Below, piece after piece: positions 1-9,795 of a DNA stretch of 64,000 nucleotides. The translations under genes and the position numbers were made by a program. The stretch covers positions 124,001-188,000 of the forward strand of contig NZ_MRBL01000007.1 of the NCBI RefSeq assembly GCF_001969855.1. The letters are read 5' to 3'. Below the pieces are notes generated by a model. It saw only the letters and a program-made list of their open reading frames with translations. It searched no databases and had not been told where the DNA came from. The stretch's first letter is position 1; each line of letters opens with the position of its first letter. Origin of the DNA: Bacillus haynesii. Its GTDB lineage: Bacteria > Bacillota > Bacilli > Bacillales > Bacillaceae.

Positions 1-605
1 ACAAAGATAAGTTTAAAACGTTTGAATACGATCCAGAGAAAGCAAAAAAACTGCTCAAAGAAGCAGGATGGACAGACTCAGATGGTGATGGGATTTTAGA
101 TAAGGACGGCAAAAAGTTTTCTTTCGTTATTAAAACGAACCAAGGAAACAAAACACGGGAAGACCTCGCGGTTGTTGTTCAGCAGCAATTAAAAGAAATT
201 GGGATTCAAGCAAAACCGCAGATTGTTGAATGGAGTGCTTTAATTGAACAAATGAACCCGCCGAATTGGGATTTTGATGCGATGATCATGGGCTGGAGCC
301 TTGCTACGTTCCCTGATCAGAGCAACATTTTCCATTCGAAAGAAGCTGAAAAAGGACTAAACTATGTTTGGTATCAAAATGAAAAGCTTGATAAACTGCT
401 GGATGAAGCTAAAACGTTGAAGGACCGTGAAGAATATAAAAAGGCGTATGAAGATATTTACGAAATTCTGGCGGAAGATCAGCCGTATACATTCTTGTAT
501 TATACGAATTACCATAGAGCGATGCCAAAAAATATGAAAGGTTACGTATTCCATCCGAAAGAAGATTTCTATAAAGCCGAAGACTGGTGGCTGGATCAAA
601 AATAA
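1..605 (+). CDS. appA: AppA, oligopeptide ABC transporter substrate-binding protein (C-terminal part)
   Basis: The reading frame is open from the first full codon of the window (position 3) to TAA at 603-605, so this is the 3' end of a gene that starts upstream. About 200 residues are visible and belong to the SBP family 5 fold. They include an acidic DSDGDGI-type loop, and a NWDFDAMIMGWS segment typical of the peptide-binding lobe. The product would be a lipoprotein outside the membrane that hands oligopeptides to the AppBC permease. The appB and appC genes follow in the same direction, as in the app operon of Bacillus. The signal peptide and lipobox lie outside the window, so they cannot be checked. 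Confidence 0.9.
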   Translation, partial: KDKFKTFEYDPEKAKKLLKEAGWTDSDGDGILDKDGKKFSFVIKTNQGNKTREDLAVVVQQQLKEIGIQAKPQIVEWSALIEQMNPPNWDFDAMIMGWSLATFPDQSNIFHSKEAEKGLNYVWYQNEKLDKLLDEAKTLKDREEYKKAYEDIYEILAEDQPYTFLYYTNYHRAMPKNMKGYVFHPKEDFYKAEDWWLDQK

Positions 606-619
606 CAAGAATCCCTTGA

Positions 620-647
620 GGGAAGTGTAGCTTGCAGCTTCCTTCCC
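620..647 (+). other. Intercistronic hairpin between appA and appB
   Basis: GGGAAG at 620-625 can pair with CTTCCC at 642-647, with further weak pairing in the loop. No clear T-run follows. It may protect the appA message or reduce read-through into appB, which fits the usual excess of binding protein over permease. The stem is short, so this is tentative. Confidence 0.35.
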
Positions 648-683
648 TTCATTCTTAATGACTTTTAAAAAAGGGGATAAAAA

Positions 684-1634
684 ATGATTACATATATCAT
701 TCGAAGGACGCTCATGTCGATTCCAATTTTATTTGGCATTACGATTTTGTCATTTGCGATTATGAAAGCAGCGCCGGGAGATCCTATGGCATTGATGATG
801 GATCCGACCATCAGCGCGGGAGACCGCGAAAAATTCATTGAAAAATACGGCTTGGATGAACCTGAACACGTTCAATATTTAAAGTGGCTCGGAAATATGA
901 TTCAAGGCGATTTCGGGACTTCAATCGTTAGAAAAGGAACGCCAGTGACCGATTTGATTATGGCGAGGCTGCCGAATACGTTATTGTTAATGCTCGTTTC
1001 AACCATTTTGGCTCTCCTCATATCGATCCCGCTTGGAGTGCTTTCAGCTAGGCGGCCATATTCTAAATTGGATTATGGCATCACATTTACATCATTTATC
1101 GGTCTTGCCGTTCCAAATTTTTGGCTAGGACTGATTTTGATCATGTTTCTTGCCGTCAATTTGGGATGGTTTCCAACCGGAGGCGTTATGACTCTTAATG
1201 CCGATTTTAGTTTATGGGATCGCATTCATCATTTAATTTTGCCTGCATTCGTCCTAGCGACCGCAGATATGGCGGGACTGACCCGCTACACGAGATCAAG
1301 TATGCTTGATGTGCTTAGACAAGACTATATGCGGACTGCAAGGGCAAAGGGGTTTAAAGAAAATCGTGTCGTGTACAAGCATGGGCTTCGGAATGGCTTG
1401 CTTCCGGTTATAACGATCTTTGGTCTGATGATTCCTTCTTTTATCGGCGGAGCAGTCGTTACTGAACAGATTTTCAGCTGGCCGGGACTTGGAAAGCTGT
1501 TTGTCGACTCTGCTTTCCAGAGGGACTATCCTGTCATTATGGCAATGACGGTTATTTCAGCCACGCTTGTTGTCATTGGGAATTTAGTTGCGGATATTCT
1601 TTATGCAATGGTCGATCCGCGGATTGAGTATTAA
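684..1634 (+). CDS. appB: AppB, oligopeptide ABC transporter permease
   Basis: A 316-residue membrane protein of the binding-protein-dependent permease family (BPD_transp_1, DppB/OppB type). It shows the N-terminal YIIRRTLMSIPILFGITI segment, about six hydrophobic helices, and a cytoplasmic EAA-type loop around LDVLRQDYMRTARAKGF, which contacts the ATPases. It ends with the family signature VDPRIEY. The start ATG is preceded by the Shine-Dalgarno sequence AAAGGGG. It pairs with AppC, 19 bases downstream, to form the channel for oligopeptides delivered by AppA. It is paralogous to OppB at 8856-9791. Confidence 0.95.
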   Translation: MITYIIRRTLMSIPILFGITILSFAIMKAAPGDPMALMMDPTISAGDREKFIEKYGLDEPEHVQYLKWLGNMIQGDFGTSIVRKGTPVTDLIMARLPNTLLLMLVSTILALLISIPLGVLSARRPYSKLDYGITFTSFIGLAVPNFWLGLILIMFLAVNLGWFPTGGVMTLNADFSLWDRIHHLILPAFVLATADMAGLTRYTRSSMLDVLRQDYMRTARAKGFKENRVVYKHGLRNGLLPVITIFGLMIPSFIGGAVVTEQIFSWPGLGKLFVDSAFQRDYPVIMAMTVISATLVVIGNLVADILYAMVDPRIEY

Positions 1635-1653
1635 TGAAGGAGGGAATTGATTC

Positions 1654-2568
1654 ATGACACAGCCAAATCCATCGACACCTTCGCCGGAGATCACATTGCA
1701 GGAAAATGTCGCACCAAAGCCTGAGACGATGACAAAAATCTTTTTTGAAAAGTTTTACAAAAACAAGCTGGCGGTAATCGGAGGCATTGTATTATCCATT
1801 ATTATCCTATCAGCAATTTTTGCTCCGGTGATCGCTCCATACCCGCCGGAACAGCAAAACCTGTTGAATAAGCTAAAACCGCCAAGCGGTGAACATCTAA
1901 TGGGAACAGACAAGTTTGGCCGAGATATTTTCAGCCGTACACTTTATGGGGCTCGGGTTTCTTTACTTGTCGGCTTTGCCTCTGTACTTGGATCAATTAC
2001 GATAGGTACGGTGGTCGGCGCAATCGCCGGCTACTTTGGCGGAATAATCGACGCTATTATGATGAGACTGGTGGATATTGTATTATCCATACCCGACATC
2101 TTTCTGTTGATTACGCTGGTCACCATCTTCCAGCCGGGAGTAGATAAACTGATTTTAATATTCGCCTTAACGAGATGGACGACGACGGCGCGCCTCGTGC
2201 GGAGTGAATTTTTATCCTTGAGGTCGAGGGAGTTCGTCCTGGCGGCGAAAACGATCGGCACAAGAAATTACAAAATCATTTTTTCTCATATTCTTCCGAA
2301 TGCGATGGGGCCGATTATCGTTGCCGCGACGCTTTCCGTCGGTACCGTGATCCTTGCGGAATCGGCATTAAGCTATCTTGGATTCGGGGTTCAGCCGCCG
2401 ATGGCAAGCTGGGGCAATATGCTTCAGGACGCACAGAACTTTACGATCATGATCCAGGCGTGGTGGTATCCGCTGTTCCCGGGCCTGATGATCCTGCTCA
2501 CTGTGCTGTGCTTTAACTTCTTAGGCGACGGACTCCGCGATGCGCTTGATCCGAAGAATATTAAATGA
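1654..2568 (+). CDS. appC: AppC, oligopeptide ABC transporter permease
   Basis: A 304-residue second permease of the App system (DppC/OppC type). A cytoplasmic N-terminal tail is followed by a first helix near residues 40-60, the periplasm-facing [12 protein letters not shown] motif, further helices, and the EAA loop [18 protein letters not shown]. The C-terminus [11 protein letters not shown] is the family signature. The Shine-Dalgarno sequence AAGGAGGG precedes the ATG. The last 35 bases of coding sequence recur, decayed, at 4244-4278 beyond the MFS gene, which suggests rearrangement at this 3' end. The reading frame itself is intact. Confidence 0.95.
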   Translation: MTQPNPSTPSPEITLQENVAPKPETMTKIFFEKFYKNKLAVIGGIVLSIIILSAIFAPVIAPYPPEQQNLLNKLKPPSGEHLMGTDKFGRDIFSRTLYGARVSLLVGFASVLGSITIGTVVGAIAGYFGGIIDAIMMRLVDIVLSIPDIFLLITLVTIFQPGVDKLILIFALTRWTTTARLVRSEFLSLRSREFVLAAKTIGTRNYKIIFSHILPNAMGPIIVAATLSVGTVILAESALSYLGFGVQPPMASWGNMLQDAQNFTIMIQAWWYPLFPGLMILLTVLCFNFLGDGLRDALDPKNIK

Positions 2569-2630
2569 TTGTGCAGTGTATCATAGGGACAATATTTTAA
2601 CAAAATCGATTGTTCATAAATTTAACTGAA

Positions 2631-2683
2631 CGAGGTACCAAAGATAACTATTAAAAAAATCTTTGGTATCTCGCCTTGTTCTC
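2631..2683 (+). terminator. Probable terminator downstream of appC
   Basis: Two 15-base arms (2631-2645 and 2659-2673) form an inverted repeat matching at 14 positions around a 13-base loop. The 3' flank CCTTGTTCTC is only moderately T-rich. Its position after appC suggests it ends the app transcript now that the MFS gene sits downstream. Confidence 0.55.
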
Positions 2684-2804
2684 AATGATCAATTTCACCT
2701 CAGACCTTTAGCATTATTGATCGTTTCACTTACATAAAATTCCCCAAGAATTTTCATTTTAACATCCCCATAGGTGACCACGTGCAGATATAAAGGTGAA
2801 TAAC

Positions 2805-2846
2805 ATGAAACTGAAGCAGGGCTTCCAACTCCTGAAGATCTTTTAG
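2805..2846 (+). CDS. Possible 13-codon leader peptide upstream of the MFS gene
   Basis: ATG at 2805 follows AAAGGTG at a good distance and opens a 13-codon frame (MKLKQGFQLLKIF) ending in TAG. It lies about 75 bases before the efflux-type MFS gene. Short leader peptides regulate several antibiotic-resistance genes by ribosome stalling, but nothing else here proves that. An alternative reading is that the ATG belonged to a longer decayed frame: a different frame of the same bases reads as an acidic peptide ending DEEMGAVATK at 2880-2888. Confidence 0.2.
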   Translation: MKLKQGFQLLKIF

Positions 2847-2919
2847 AATTGCTAGATGAAGAAATGGGCGCTGTAGCAACAAAATAAATCGCTTTATTAA
2901 ATGAATAGAGGTTTTAACG

Positions 2920-4185
2920 ATGTTAAGCGTATTGAAAAATAAAAACTTTTTATTCTTGATATTGGGGCGTTTGGTAACCAATATTGGGGACAGTATGTAT
3001 ACGGTTGCGGCAATGTGGCTTGTGTTTGATTTATCAAAAAGTACATTTTATTCTGGATTAGCTGGTTTTTTAACGATGTTCCCAACTGTTTTGCAGTTTT
3101 TAACAGGCCCGATTGTTGATAAAGTCAGATTAAATAAAGTTTTGGTTTGGAGTCAACTCATTCAAGCTATTCTGGTGTTGATTATTCCGTTTTTTTATTT
3201 CGTTGGATATTTGAACATTTGGATCATTATGATGATTATGCCTCTTATCGTATTCATTGAGCAATTTACTTATCCTGCGCAATCTGCCGCACTGCCTAAA
3301 ATCATCAAAAGTCAAGATCTGGTTAAAGCAAACTCAATGATGTCATTTTCATATCAGGGTACAGATATTATATTTACTGGTATTGCAGGTATTGTGATTG
3401 CTTCGGCAGGAGCTATAAGCATATACTTAGTTGACTCTTTCACTTTTTTGTTAGCGGCGCTGTTTTTTAAGTGTGTAAAATTAGAACAAAAAAGTGAGAT
3501 AGAACATAAGCCCCGATTCCACTTCAAAAAAGTATTACACAATTATACAACGGATATAAAAGAGGGATTTACACTCATTCGTCATTCTCTCATTCCAAAA
3601 ATCCTCTTGGGCTCGATGATTTCCAACTTCATGCTTAGTGCGACGATTGTGATATTACCAAGCTTCTCTTCGATTAGAGGAGGAGAAGAGTACTATGGAT
3701 ATTATTTGGCTTCCATGTCATGCGGCTTACTGATAGGTTCAATATTCGCAACAGCGTTTGGTCGATTCGCGATAGGATCACTTACGATATACGGATTTTT
3801 CATTTCAGGGGTTTTATGGAGTGTTTCGGCGATCGCCGCCTCTTCATACATATCAATAATTTTATTTGGTTTGTCTCAAGTATCCATCGGCGTGACAAAC
3901 GTCATTTTCATGTCCATTTTGCAAAGCGTACTGCCGGAAGAGTTTATAGGGAGAGTTTTTTCTTTTATCGCAAGTTTGACAAGCATAGCAGCTCCTTTTG
4001 GATCTTTGCTGGGAGGATTTACTGCGTCATTGATCGGCAGCGATAAGGTTTTCTTTATAGGAGGAATTGCGATGCTGTTTGTATCTGTTTATTGGGTATT
4101 TCAGTCTTCTTTAAGATCAATTCCTTCATCTGAAAGAATAAACGCTAAAGAATATAGCTTTTTTACAAACGTGTTGAATAAATAA
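2920..4185 (+). CDS. MFS transporter of the drug/macrolide efflux (DHA3-like) type
   Basis: A 421-residue membrane protein with about twelve hydrophobic segments. The N-terminus has the pattern FLFLILGRLVTNIGDSMY, and GPIVDKVRLNKVL stands at the loop 2-3 position of the MFS motif A. This layout resembles the MFS_3/MefA group of efflux pumps; the substrate cannot be told from sequence. The ATG follows a weak AGAGG. The gene and its flanks are visibly more AT-rich than the neighbours. It lies between intact appC and a degenerate second copy of the appC 3' end, at a place where B. subtilis has no such gene. Recent acquisition or rearrangement is therefore likely. Confidence 0.8.
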   Translation: MLSVLKNKNFLFLILGRLVTNIGDSMYTVAAMWLVFDLSKSTFYSGLAGFLTMFPTVLQFLTGPIVDKVRLNKVLVWSQLIQAILVLIIPFFYFVGYLNIWIIMMIMPLIVFIEQFTYPAQSAALPKIIKSQDLVKANSMMSFSYQGTDIIFTGIAGIVIASAGAISIYLVDSFTFLLAALFFKCVKLEQKSEIEHKPRFHFKKVLHNYTTDIKEGFTLIRHSLIPKILLGSMISNFMLSATIVILPSFSSIRGGEEYYGYYLASMSCGLLIGSIFATAFGRFAIGSLTIYGFFISGVLWSVSAIAASSYISIILFGLSQVSIGVTNVIFMSILQSVLPEEFIGRVFSFIASLTSIAAPFGSLLGGFTASLIGSDKVFFIGGIAMLFVSVYWVFQSSLRSIPSSERINAKEYSFFTNVLNK

Positions 4186-4218
4186 TGTGTGAGTTTAGCC
4201 GGAATTGCTTCATTCAGT

Positions 4219-4280
4219 CGTGATGATTTTGCCCATTGTCTGAACTCCGCAATGCGTTTGATCCGAAGAATATTAAATAA
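4219..4280 (+). pseudogene. Decayed duplicate of the appC 3' end
   Basis: Bases 4244-4278 match 2532-2566 of appC at 33 of 35 positions and encode the same C-terminal residues up to a stop at 4278-4280. Just before them, TGATGATTTTGCCCATTGT resembles the appC stretch TGATGATCCTGCTCACTGT, with about 22 bases missing in between. It is followed directly by a good terminator. The simplest reading is that this was an appC 3' end with its native terminator, left behind when the MFS segment arrived or after a local duplication. Confidence 0.75.
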
Positions 4281-4315
4281 AAAGCTGAGGGATGTAAGCC
4301 CCTCAGCTTTTTTTC
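4279..4315 (+). terminator. Rho-independent terminator after the appC remnant
   Basis: AAAGCTGAGG pairs with CCTCAGCTTT around a short loop, followed by a run of T. It immediately follows the duplicate appC stop codon, so it is probably the original app operon terminator. It now ends transcription of the MFS gene. Confidence 0.85.
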
Positions 4316-4410
4316 ATGGCGATTGCCATAATCTCATCTGCTTGGAATAAATTCCTTCTCCCTTGCCTATACTGTGGACAACAGTTTTTATTAAAAGTGA
4401 GGGGTTAGAA

Positions 4411-5163
4411 ATGTTGTTTCTTCATGATGTGTGGGTGAATTGGTTTGAGGGAGAAGAAAATGGCTACAACGTCTGCCACTTTCATGAATGGCGGAAGGAA
4501 GACAGTGTTGAATTGCTTGACCAGGTGCCTTTGTTAAGGGTGTCGTCTGTTTTGTTTCACTACATAGAAAATGATTTGTCAGAGCTTCCGGCCGAATTAT
4601 TAAACGATGTTCATCAAAAAGCATATATTCGCAAAAATCATGAGCGGACACAGCTTGATCATTGTTTCGTTGTAACGGACGGCATCGGTATTCTCGCGGT
4701 CGATACGGCCGGTTATACAATACCGGTAAGAAAAAGCCGCCTCATCCCGAGACAGGAGCAGCTCGTTTATGAAATGGTGAAGGACGTTGAAGCGGAAACT
4801 TACGAGTTTGCACCAGAGAAGCTGCAATCTTCCAAAGAATACCACATTTTATCTTTATCACCGGAGCATGTCAGAGGATTAACGAGAAAAGAACGCCAGC
4901 TCAAACAGCTGCTGTTCATGGCGCTCGATCAGCTCAAAGGGCTTCAAAACCGGGCCGAAATCGCCTATTGGTACACCGAGTGGAACCCGTATATGTATGA
5001 ACAGATCAAGCGCATGACATTTGAAGAAATTTGGGACATGCTTTTCAATGAGACGATCGACGGGTGGTCAGACAAACACAGGGACTTTTGTGAAAATTTG
5101 ATTAAAGGACAGCCGTTTTTTGAAAAGCTTTGGGAAATTGAGAATGAGTCTAAAGTCAACTAA
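4411..5163 (+). CDS. yjbA: YjbA, UPF0736 family protein of unknown function
   Basis: A 250-residue soluble protein of the YjbA family (UPF0736), conserved between appC and trpS in Bacillus. The start [12 protein letters not shown] was chosen because GTGAGGGG stands before this ATG; an upstream ATG at 4363 has no ribosome binding site and would add a non-conserved extension. The protein is rich in charged residues and has no signal peptide or membrane segment. No catalytic motif is evident and no function is known to me. Confidence 0.9.
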   Translation: MLFLHDVWVNWFEGEENGYNVCHFHEWRKEDSVELLDQVPLLRVSSVLFHYIENDLSELPAELLNDVHQKAYIRKNHERTQLDHCFVVTDGIGILAVDTAGYTIPVRKSRLIPRQEQLVYEMVKDVEAETYEFAPEKLQSSKEYHILSLSPEHVRGLTRKERQLKQLLFMALDQLKGLQNRAEIAYWYTEWNPYMYEQIKRMTFEEIWDMLFNETIDGWSDKHRDFCENLIKGQPFFEKLWEIENESKVN

Positions 5164-5173
5164 ATTAAGAATC

Positions 5174-5204
5174 AAGACTGCCGGGAGTGCGGCGGTCTTT
5201 TTAT
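5174..5204 (+). terminator. Terminator of yjbA
   Basis: AAGACTGCCG pairs with CGGCGGTCTT (one G-T pair) and is followed by TTTTATTT, just downstream of the yjbA stop. Confidence 0.8.
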
Positions 5205-5359
5205 TTGTAAAAGCGAAAATCCTATATTGAAAAATAAAAAATGTGAGCTGTCTTTCTGACAAAGCGGTCAATGAAGGACTGGGGATATGTGTTTTGAATC
5301 ATTTATTATAGGAGTATCGTGATCCGAAGGCAGGTGAATTTGGAGCGACGGCTGTTCTC

Positions 5360-5401
5360 TATGAAAAACACCTTCTGATTATCGAACAATCAGAAGGTGT
5401 T
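5360..5401 (-). terminator. Terminator of trpS
   Basis: A perfect 14-base stem (5367-5380 with 5388-5401) and, on the minus strand, a following T-run. It ends the trpS transcript and separates it from convergent yjbA. Confidence 0.85.
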
Positions 5402-5407
5402 CTTGGA

Positions 5408-6672
<1,265 letters not shown>

Positions 6673-6684
6673 ATTCATAATTTT

Positions 6685-6713
6685 ATTATATATAAATTTT
6701 AAATGAAAGTCGA
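6685..6713 (-). promoter_or_regulatory. Candidate sigma-A promoter of trpS
   Basis: On the minus strand TATAAT (plus 6685-6690) stands 17 bases after TCGACT (plus 6708-6713). The -10 is perfect and the -35 weak. Transcription would start about 6677 and run through the T-box. An alternative -35, TTGTCG, sits 20 bases away. Confidence 0.5.
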
Positions 6714-6805
6714 CAACCTCGGGGAAAAGAAAACGAATACCGGGCTGAATAAAGTTGGCGCGGCATCGTTCGGTTCGATATAAAGAATGGTTAATGTTAT
6801 ACGTG

Positions 6806-6817
6806 TAAAACGTTTTA
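6806..6817. promoter_or_regulatory. Palindrome in the trpS-oppA intergenic region
   Basis: TAAAACGTTTTA is a perfect 12-base palindrome within GTAAAACGTTTTAAC, lying between the divergent trpS and oppA promoters. It could be an operator, but it does not fit the CcpA cre consensus and I cannot name a binding protein. Confidence 0.25.
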
Positions 6818-6943
6818 ACCTGTAAAACATAAACTTTCCTTTTAATGTGGTTATGCTTTAAAACAGAGAAGTATATTTGTACATTTGGCAGAAAACCTGA
6901 CAATCATAAATAGTTTGAATAAAAAAATAATTGAAAATTAATA

Positions 6944-6972
6944 TTGCAATAAATTATTCTATTAATTATAAT
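6944..6972 (+). promoter_or_regulatory. Sigma-A promoter of the opp operon
   Basis: TTGCAA at 6944-6949 and TATAAT at 6967-6972 are separated by exactly 17 bases in a very AT-rich stretch, about 165 bases before oppA. The resulting long leader leaves room for control; B. subtilis opp is known to respond to regulators such as ScoC and CodY. Confidence 0.7.
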
Positions 6973-7134
6973 GAATTTGTTCACCTCGGTGTTACAGGTT
7001 TCTTACATAACAAATATTCAGAAAAGACGAAACAGAGGAAAAAGTATGGCAAGTGGGCCTATTACTTTTTTATGATAAATCTGAATGTTCAGGAGTAAGG
7101 AACTAAAAAAACAAGAAATTGGGGGGGTTTCTCT

Positions 7135-8760
7135 TTGAAGAAGCGTTTGTCATTTATCAGTTTAATGCTCATTTTCACACTCGTCCTCAGCGCCTGCGGC
7201 TTCGGCTCAAGCTCCGGTGACGGCGGTAAAAAAGACAGCAAAGGGAAAGACACTTTAAATGTCAACATTAAAACAGAACCGTTTTCACTACATCCGGGAC
7301 TCGCAAACGATTCGGTGTCTGCAAACGTGCTTCGTCAGACTTTTGAAGGATTGACGACAATCGGTAAAGACGGAAAGCCGGTTGAAGCGGCAGCCGAAAA
7401 AATCGAAGTCAGCGACGACCAGAAAACATACACATTCACGCTCCGCGACGCGAAATGGTCAAATGGAGATCCTGTAACAGCAGAGGATTTTGAATACGCA
7501 TGGAAATGGGCGCTCGACCCTAAAAATGAATCGCAATATGCGTATCAGCTTTACTACTTAAAAGGCGGGGAAGCAGCGAACACCGGCAAAGGGAAAATTG
7601 AAGATGTCGGCGTTAAAGCTGTTAATGATAAGACTTTGAAAGTCGAGCTTGAAAAACCGACACCGTATTTCACTGAACTGACAGCATTCTACACATATAT
7701 GCCAGTTAATAAAAAGGTAGCCGAGAAGAATGCGAAATGGTACACAAACGCAGACGAGAACTACGTATCTAACGGACCTTTCAAAATGGCGAAATGGAAG
7801 CACGGCGGAAACATCGTGCTGGAGAAAAACGACCAGTACTGGGATAAAGACGCTGTTAAGCTGAAGAAAATCAATATGGCGATGGTCAACGATCCGAACA
7901 CGGGCCTGAACATGTACAAAAAAGGCGAGCTTGACTTTGTAGGACAGCCAGTTGATCAGATTTCGACTGATGCGATTCCAAGCCTGAAAAAAGAAGGCCT
8001 GAAAATTGATCCGTTCGCAGCGGTTTACCTGTACAAATTCAACACTGAAGCGGCTCCGCTGAACAATGTCAACATCCGTAAAGCTCTGACATACGCGATC
8101 AACCGCGAAGCGATCGTCAAAAATATCACGCAAGCGGAACAGCTGCCTGCGATGGGATTAGTGCCGCCGGCAGTCCACGGCTTTGAGTCAAATAAAGGCT
8201 ATTTCAAAGACCATGATGTCGATAAGGCAAAAGAATACTTGGAAAAAGGCTTGAAAGAGCTCGGTTTGAAAAAAGCGACAGACCTTCCGAAAATCACGCT
8301 TTCCTTCAACACGGATGAAGCCCACCAAAAAATCGCTCAAGCCGTTCAGGAAATGTGGAACAAGGAACTGGGCGTAGATGTGGAATTAGGCAATGAAGAA
8401 TGGAACGTTTACATCGATAAGCTCCATGCCGGAAACTATCAAATCGGCCGTTTAGGCTGGACCGCCGACTTTAACGACGGCATGAACTTCCTTGAAACAT
8501 ACCGCGACAAAGAAGGCGGAAACAATGATACGAACTGGGAAAACGCGAAATATAAAGAGCTGCTGAAAAAAGCATCAACAGAATCTGATTCAGCGAAACG
8601 CATCGAGCTGATGAAAGAAGCAGAAAGCATCATCATGGATGAGCTGCCGATCGCACCGATCTACTTCTACACAATGCCGTATCTTCATGATGAAAGTTTA
8701 AAAGGCTTTGTTCTAACGGGTACCGGTGAGATCTATTTCAAAACCGCGTATTTTGAATAA
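7135..8760 (+). CDS. oppA: OppA, oligopeptide-binding lipoprotein
   Basis: OppA captures oligopeptides, including signalling peptides such as PhrA and CSF in B. subtilis, for import by OppBCDF. The 541-residue product starts with a lipoprotein signal (MKKRLSFISLMLIFTLVLSA) and a lipobox LSAC, with Cys near residue 21. The SBP family 5 body contains TFEGLTTIGKDGKP and SNGDPVTAEDFEYAWKW. The start codon is TTG at 7135 behind a run of G (GGGGGGG), an efficient site. It is the first gene of oppABCDF; a hairpin after it probably lowers expression of the downstream genes. Confidence 0.97.
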   Translation: MKKRLSFISLMLIFTLVLSACGFGSSSGDGGKKDSKGKDTLNVNIKTEPFSLHPGLANDSVSANVLRQTFEGLTTIGKDGKPVEAAAEKIEVSDDQKTYTFTLRDAKWSNGDPVTAEDFEYAWKWALDPKNESQYAYQLYYLKGGEAANTGKGKIEDVGVKAVNDKTLKVELEKPTPYFTELTAFYTYMPVNKKVAEKNAKWYTNADENYVSNGPFKMAKWKHGGNIVLEKNDQYWDKDAVKLKKINMAMVNDPNTGLNMYKKGELDFVGQPVDQISTDAIPSLKKEGLKIDPFAAVYLYKFNTEAAPLNNVNIRKALTYAINREAIVKNITQAEQLPAMGLVPPAVHGFESNKGYFKDHDVDKAKEYLEKGLKELGLKKATDLPKITLSFNTDEAHQKIAQAVQEMWNKELGVDVELGNEEWNVYIDKLHAGNYQIGRLGWTADFNDGMNFLETYRDKEGGNNDTNWENAKYKELLKKASTESDSAKRIELMKEAESIIMDELPIAPIYFYTMPYLHDESLKGFVLTGTGEIYFKTAYFE

Positions 8761-8769
8761 AATTGCATG

Positions 8770-8807
8770 AAAGTATATGGGGCTTAGATTTTCCCCCCAT
8801 ATACTTT
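8770..8807 (+). terminator. Stem-loop between oppA and oppB
   Basis: Thirteen-base arms (8770-8782 and 8795-8807) pair perfectly and are followed by TTATTTATG. It probably acts as a partial terminator or 3' stabiliser, giving more OppA than membrane components. Confidence 0.75.
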
Positions 8808-8855
8808 TATTTATGAAAAGAAGTTAATAGACTGAATATTCGGAGGTGTGTAAAA

Positions 8856-9791
8856 TTGATTAAATTTTTAGGCCGTCGTCTTGTTTATATGTTAATTTCT
8901 CTCTGGGTTATCGTCACAGCTACCTTCTTCCTGATGAGAGCGATACCGGGCGGACCCTTTTCAGGCGAGAGGAAACTTCCCCCTGCAATTGAAGCCAGTC
9001 TCAATTCCTACTATGGTTTAGACCAGCCTCTTTTTAAACAATATCTCGATTATTTAGTATCGGTAGCAAAGTGGGATTTCGGGCCGTCATTTAAATATAA
9101 GGGACAAACTGTGAACGACTTGATCAGCTCAGGTTTTCCGATTTCTTTTACACTCGGATTGGAAGCGATTTGCCTTGCTCTCGCTTTCGGTGTATTGTTC
9201 GGCGTGATCGCCGCGCTGAAGCGAAACAAGTGGCAGGACTACACAGCGATGATCATTGCGGTTGTCGGGATTTCTGTGCCGAACTTCATCATGGCTGCAC
9301 TTCTCCAATACGTGCTGGCAATGAAGCTGGGCATGTTCCCAGTCGCACAATGGGAGTCATGGGGACATACTGTGCTTCCTGCAATCGCAGTTGCCTCGAT
9401 GCCGATGGCGTTTATCGCCCGTTTGACGCGCTCCAGCATGCTTGAAGTGTTGAGCAGCGACTATATCCGCACGGCGCGTGCAAAAGGTTTGAGCACATCA
9501 GCCGTTACGTTTAAGCATGCGATACGAAATGCCATCATGCCGGTTGTTACATATATGGGACCTATGGCGGCGTCCATTTTGACAGGAACGTTTGTCGTCG
9601 AAAAAGTCTTCGGTATACCGGGACTCGGCATGCACTTTGTCACAAGTATTACGAACCGCGACTATACGGTGATCATGGGCGTTACCGTCTTCTTCGGGGC
9701 AATCTTGCTGCTTTGCGTCTTGATTGTCGATCTTTTATACGGCTTAATTGATCCGCGCATTAAACTGTTTGGCGCTAAGAAAGGGGAGTAA
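8856..9791 (+). CDS. oppB: OppB, oligopeptide ABC transporter permease
   Basis: A 311-residue permease of the DppB/OppB family. The start codon is TTG behind GGAGGTG at 8842-8848. The protein opens with [20 protein letters not shown], has about six membrane helices, an EAA loop around [15 protein letters not shown], and ends near [10 protein letters not shown]. With OppC it forms the membrane channel for peptides delivered by OppA. The next gene begins four bases after its stop, so the genes are translated from one message. Confidence 0.96.
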   Translation: MIKFLGRRLVYMLISLWVIVTATFFLMRAIPGGPFSGERKLPPAIEASLNSYYGLDQPLFKQYLDYLVSVAKWDFGPSFKYKGQTVNDLISSGFPISFTLGLEAICLALAFGVLFGVIAALKRNKWQDYTAMIIAVVGISVPNFIMAALLQYVLAMKLGMFPVAQWESWGHTVLPAIAVASMPMAFIARLTRSSMLEVLSSDYIRTARAKGLSTSAVTFKHAIRNAIMPVVTYMGPMAASILTGTFVVEKVFGIPGLGMHFVTSITNRDYTVIMGVTVFFGAILLLCVLIVDLLYGLIDPRIKLFGAKKGE

Positions 9792-9795
9792 GAGG

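Noticed and set aside
6801..6820. A cre site in the trpS-oppA region
   Set aside because: The palindrome around AACGTT fails at several fixed positions of the cre consensus, so it was listed only as an unnamed palindrome.
7558..8133. A 191-codon minus-strand frame within oppA
   Set aside because: It is the complement of a highly conserved binding-protein gene and has no start signal.
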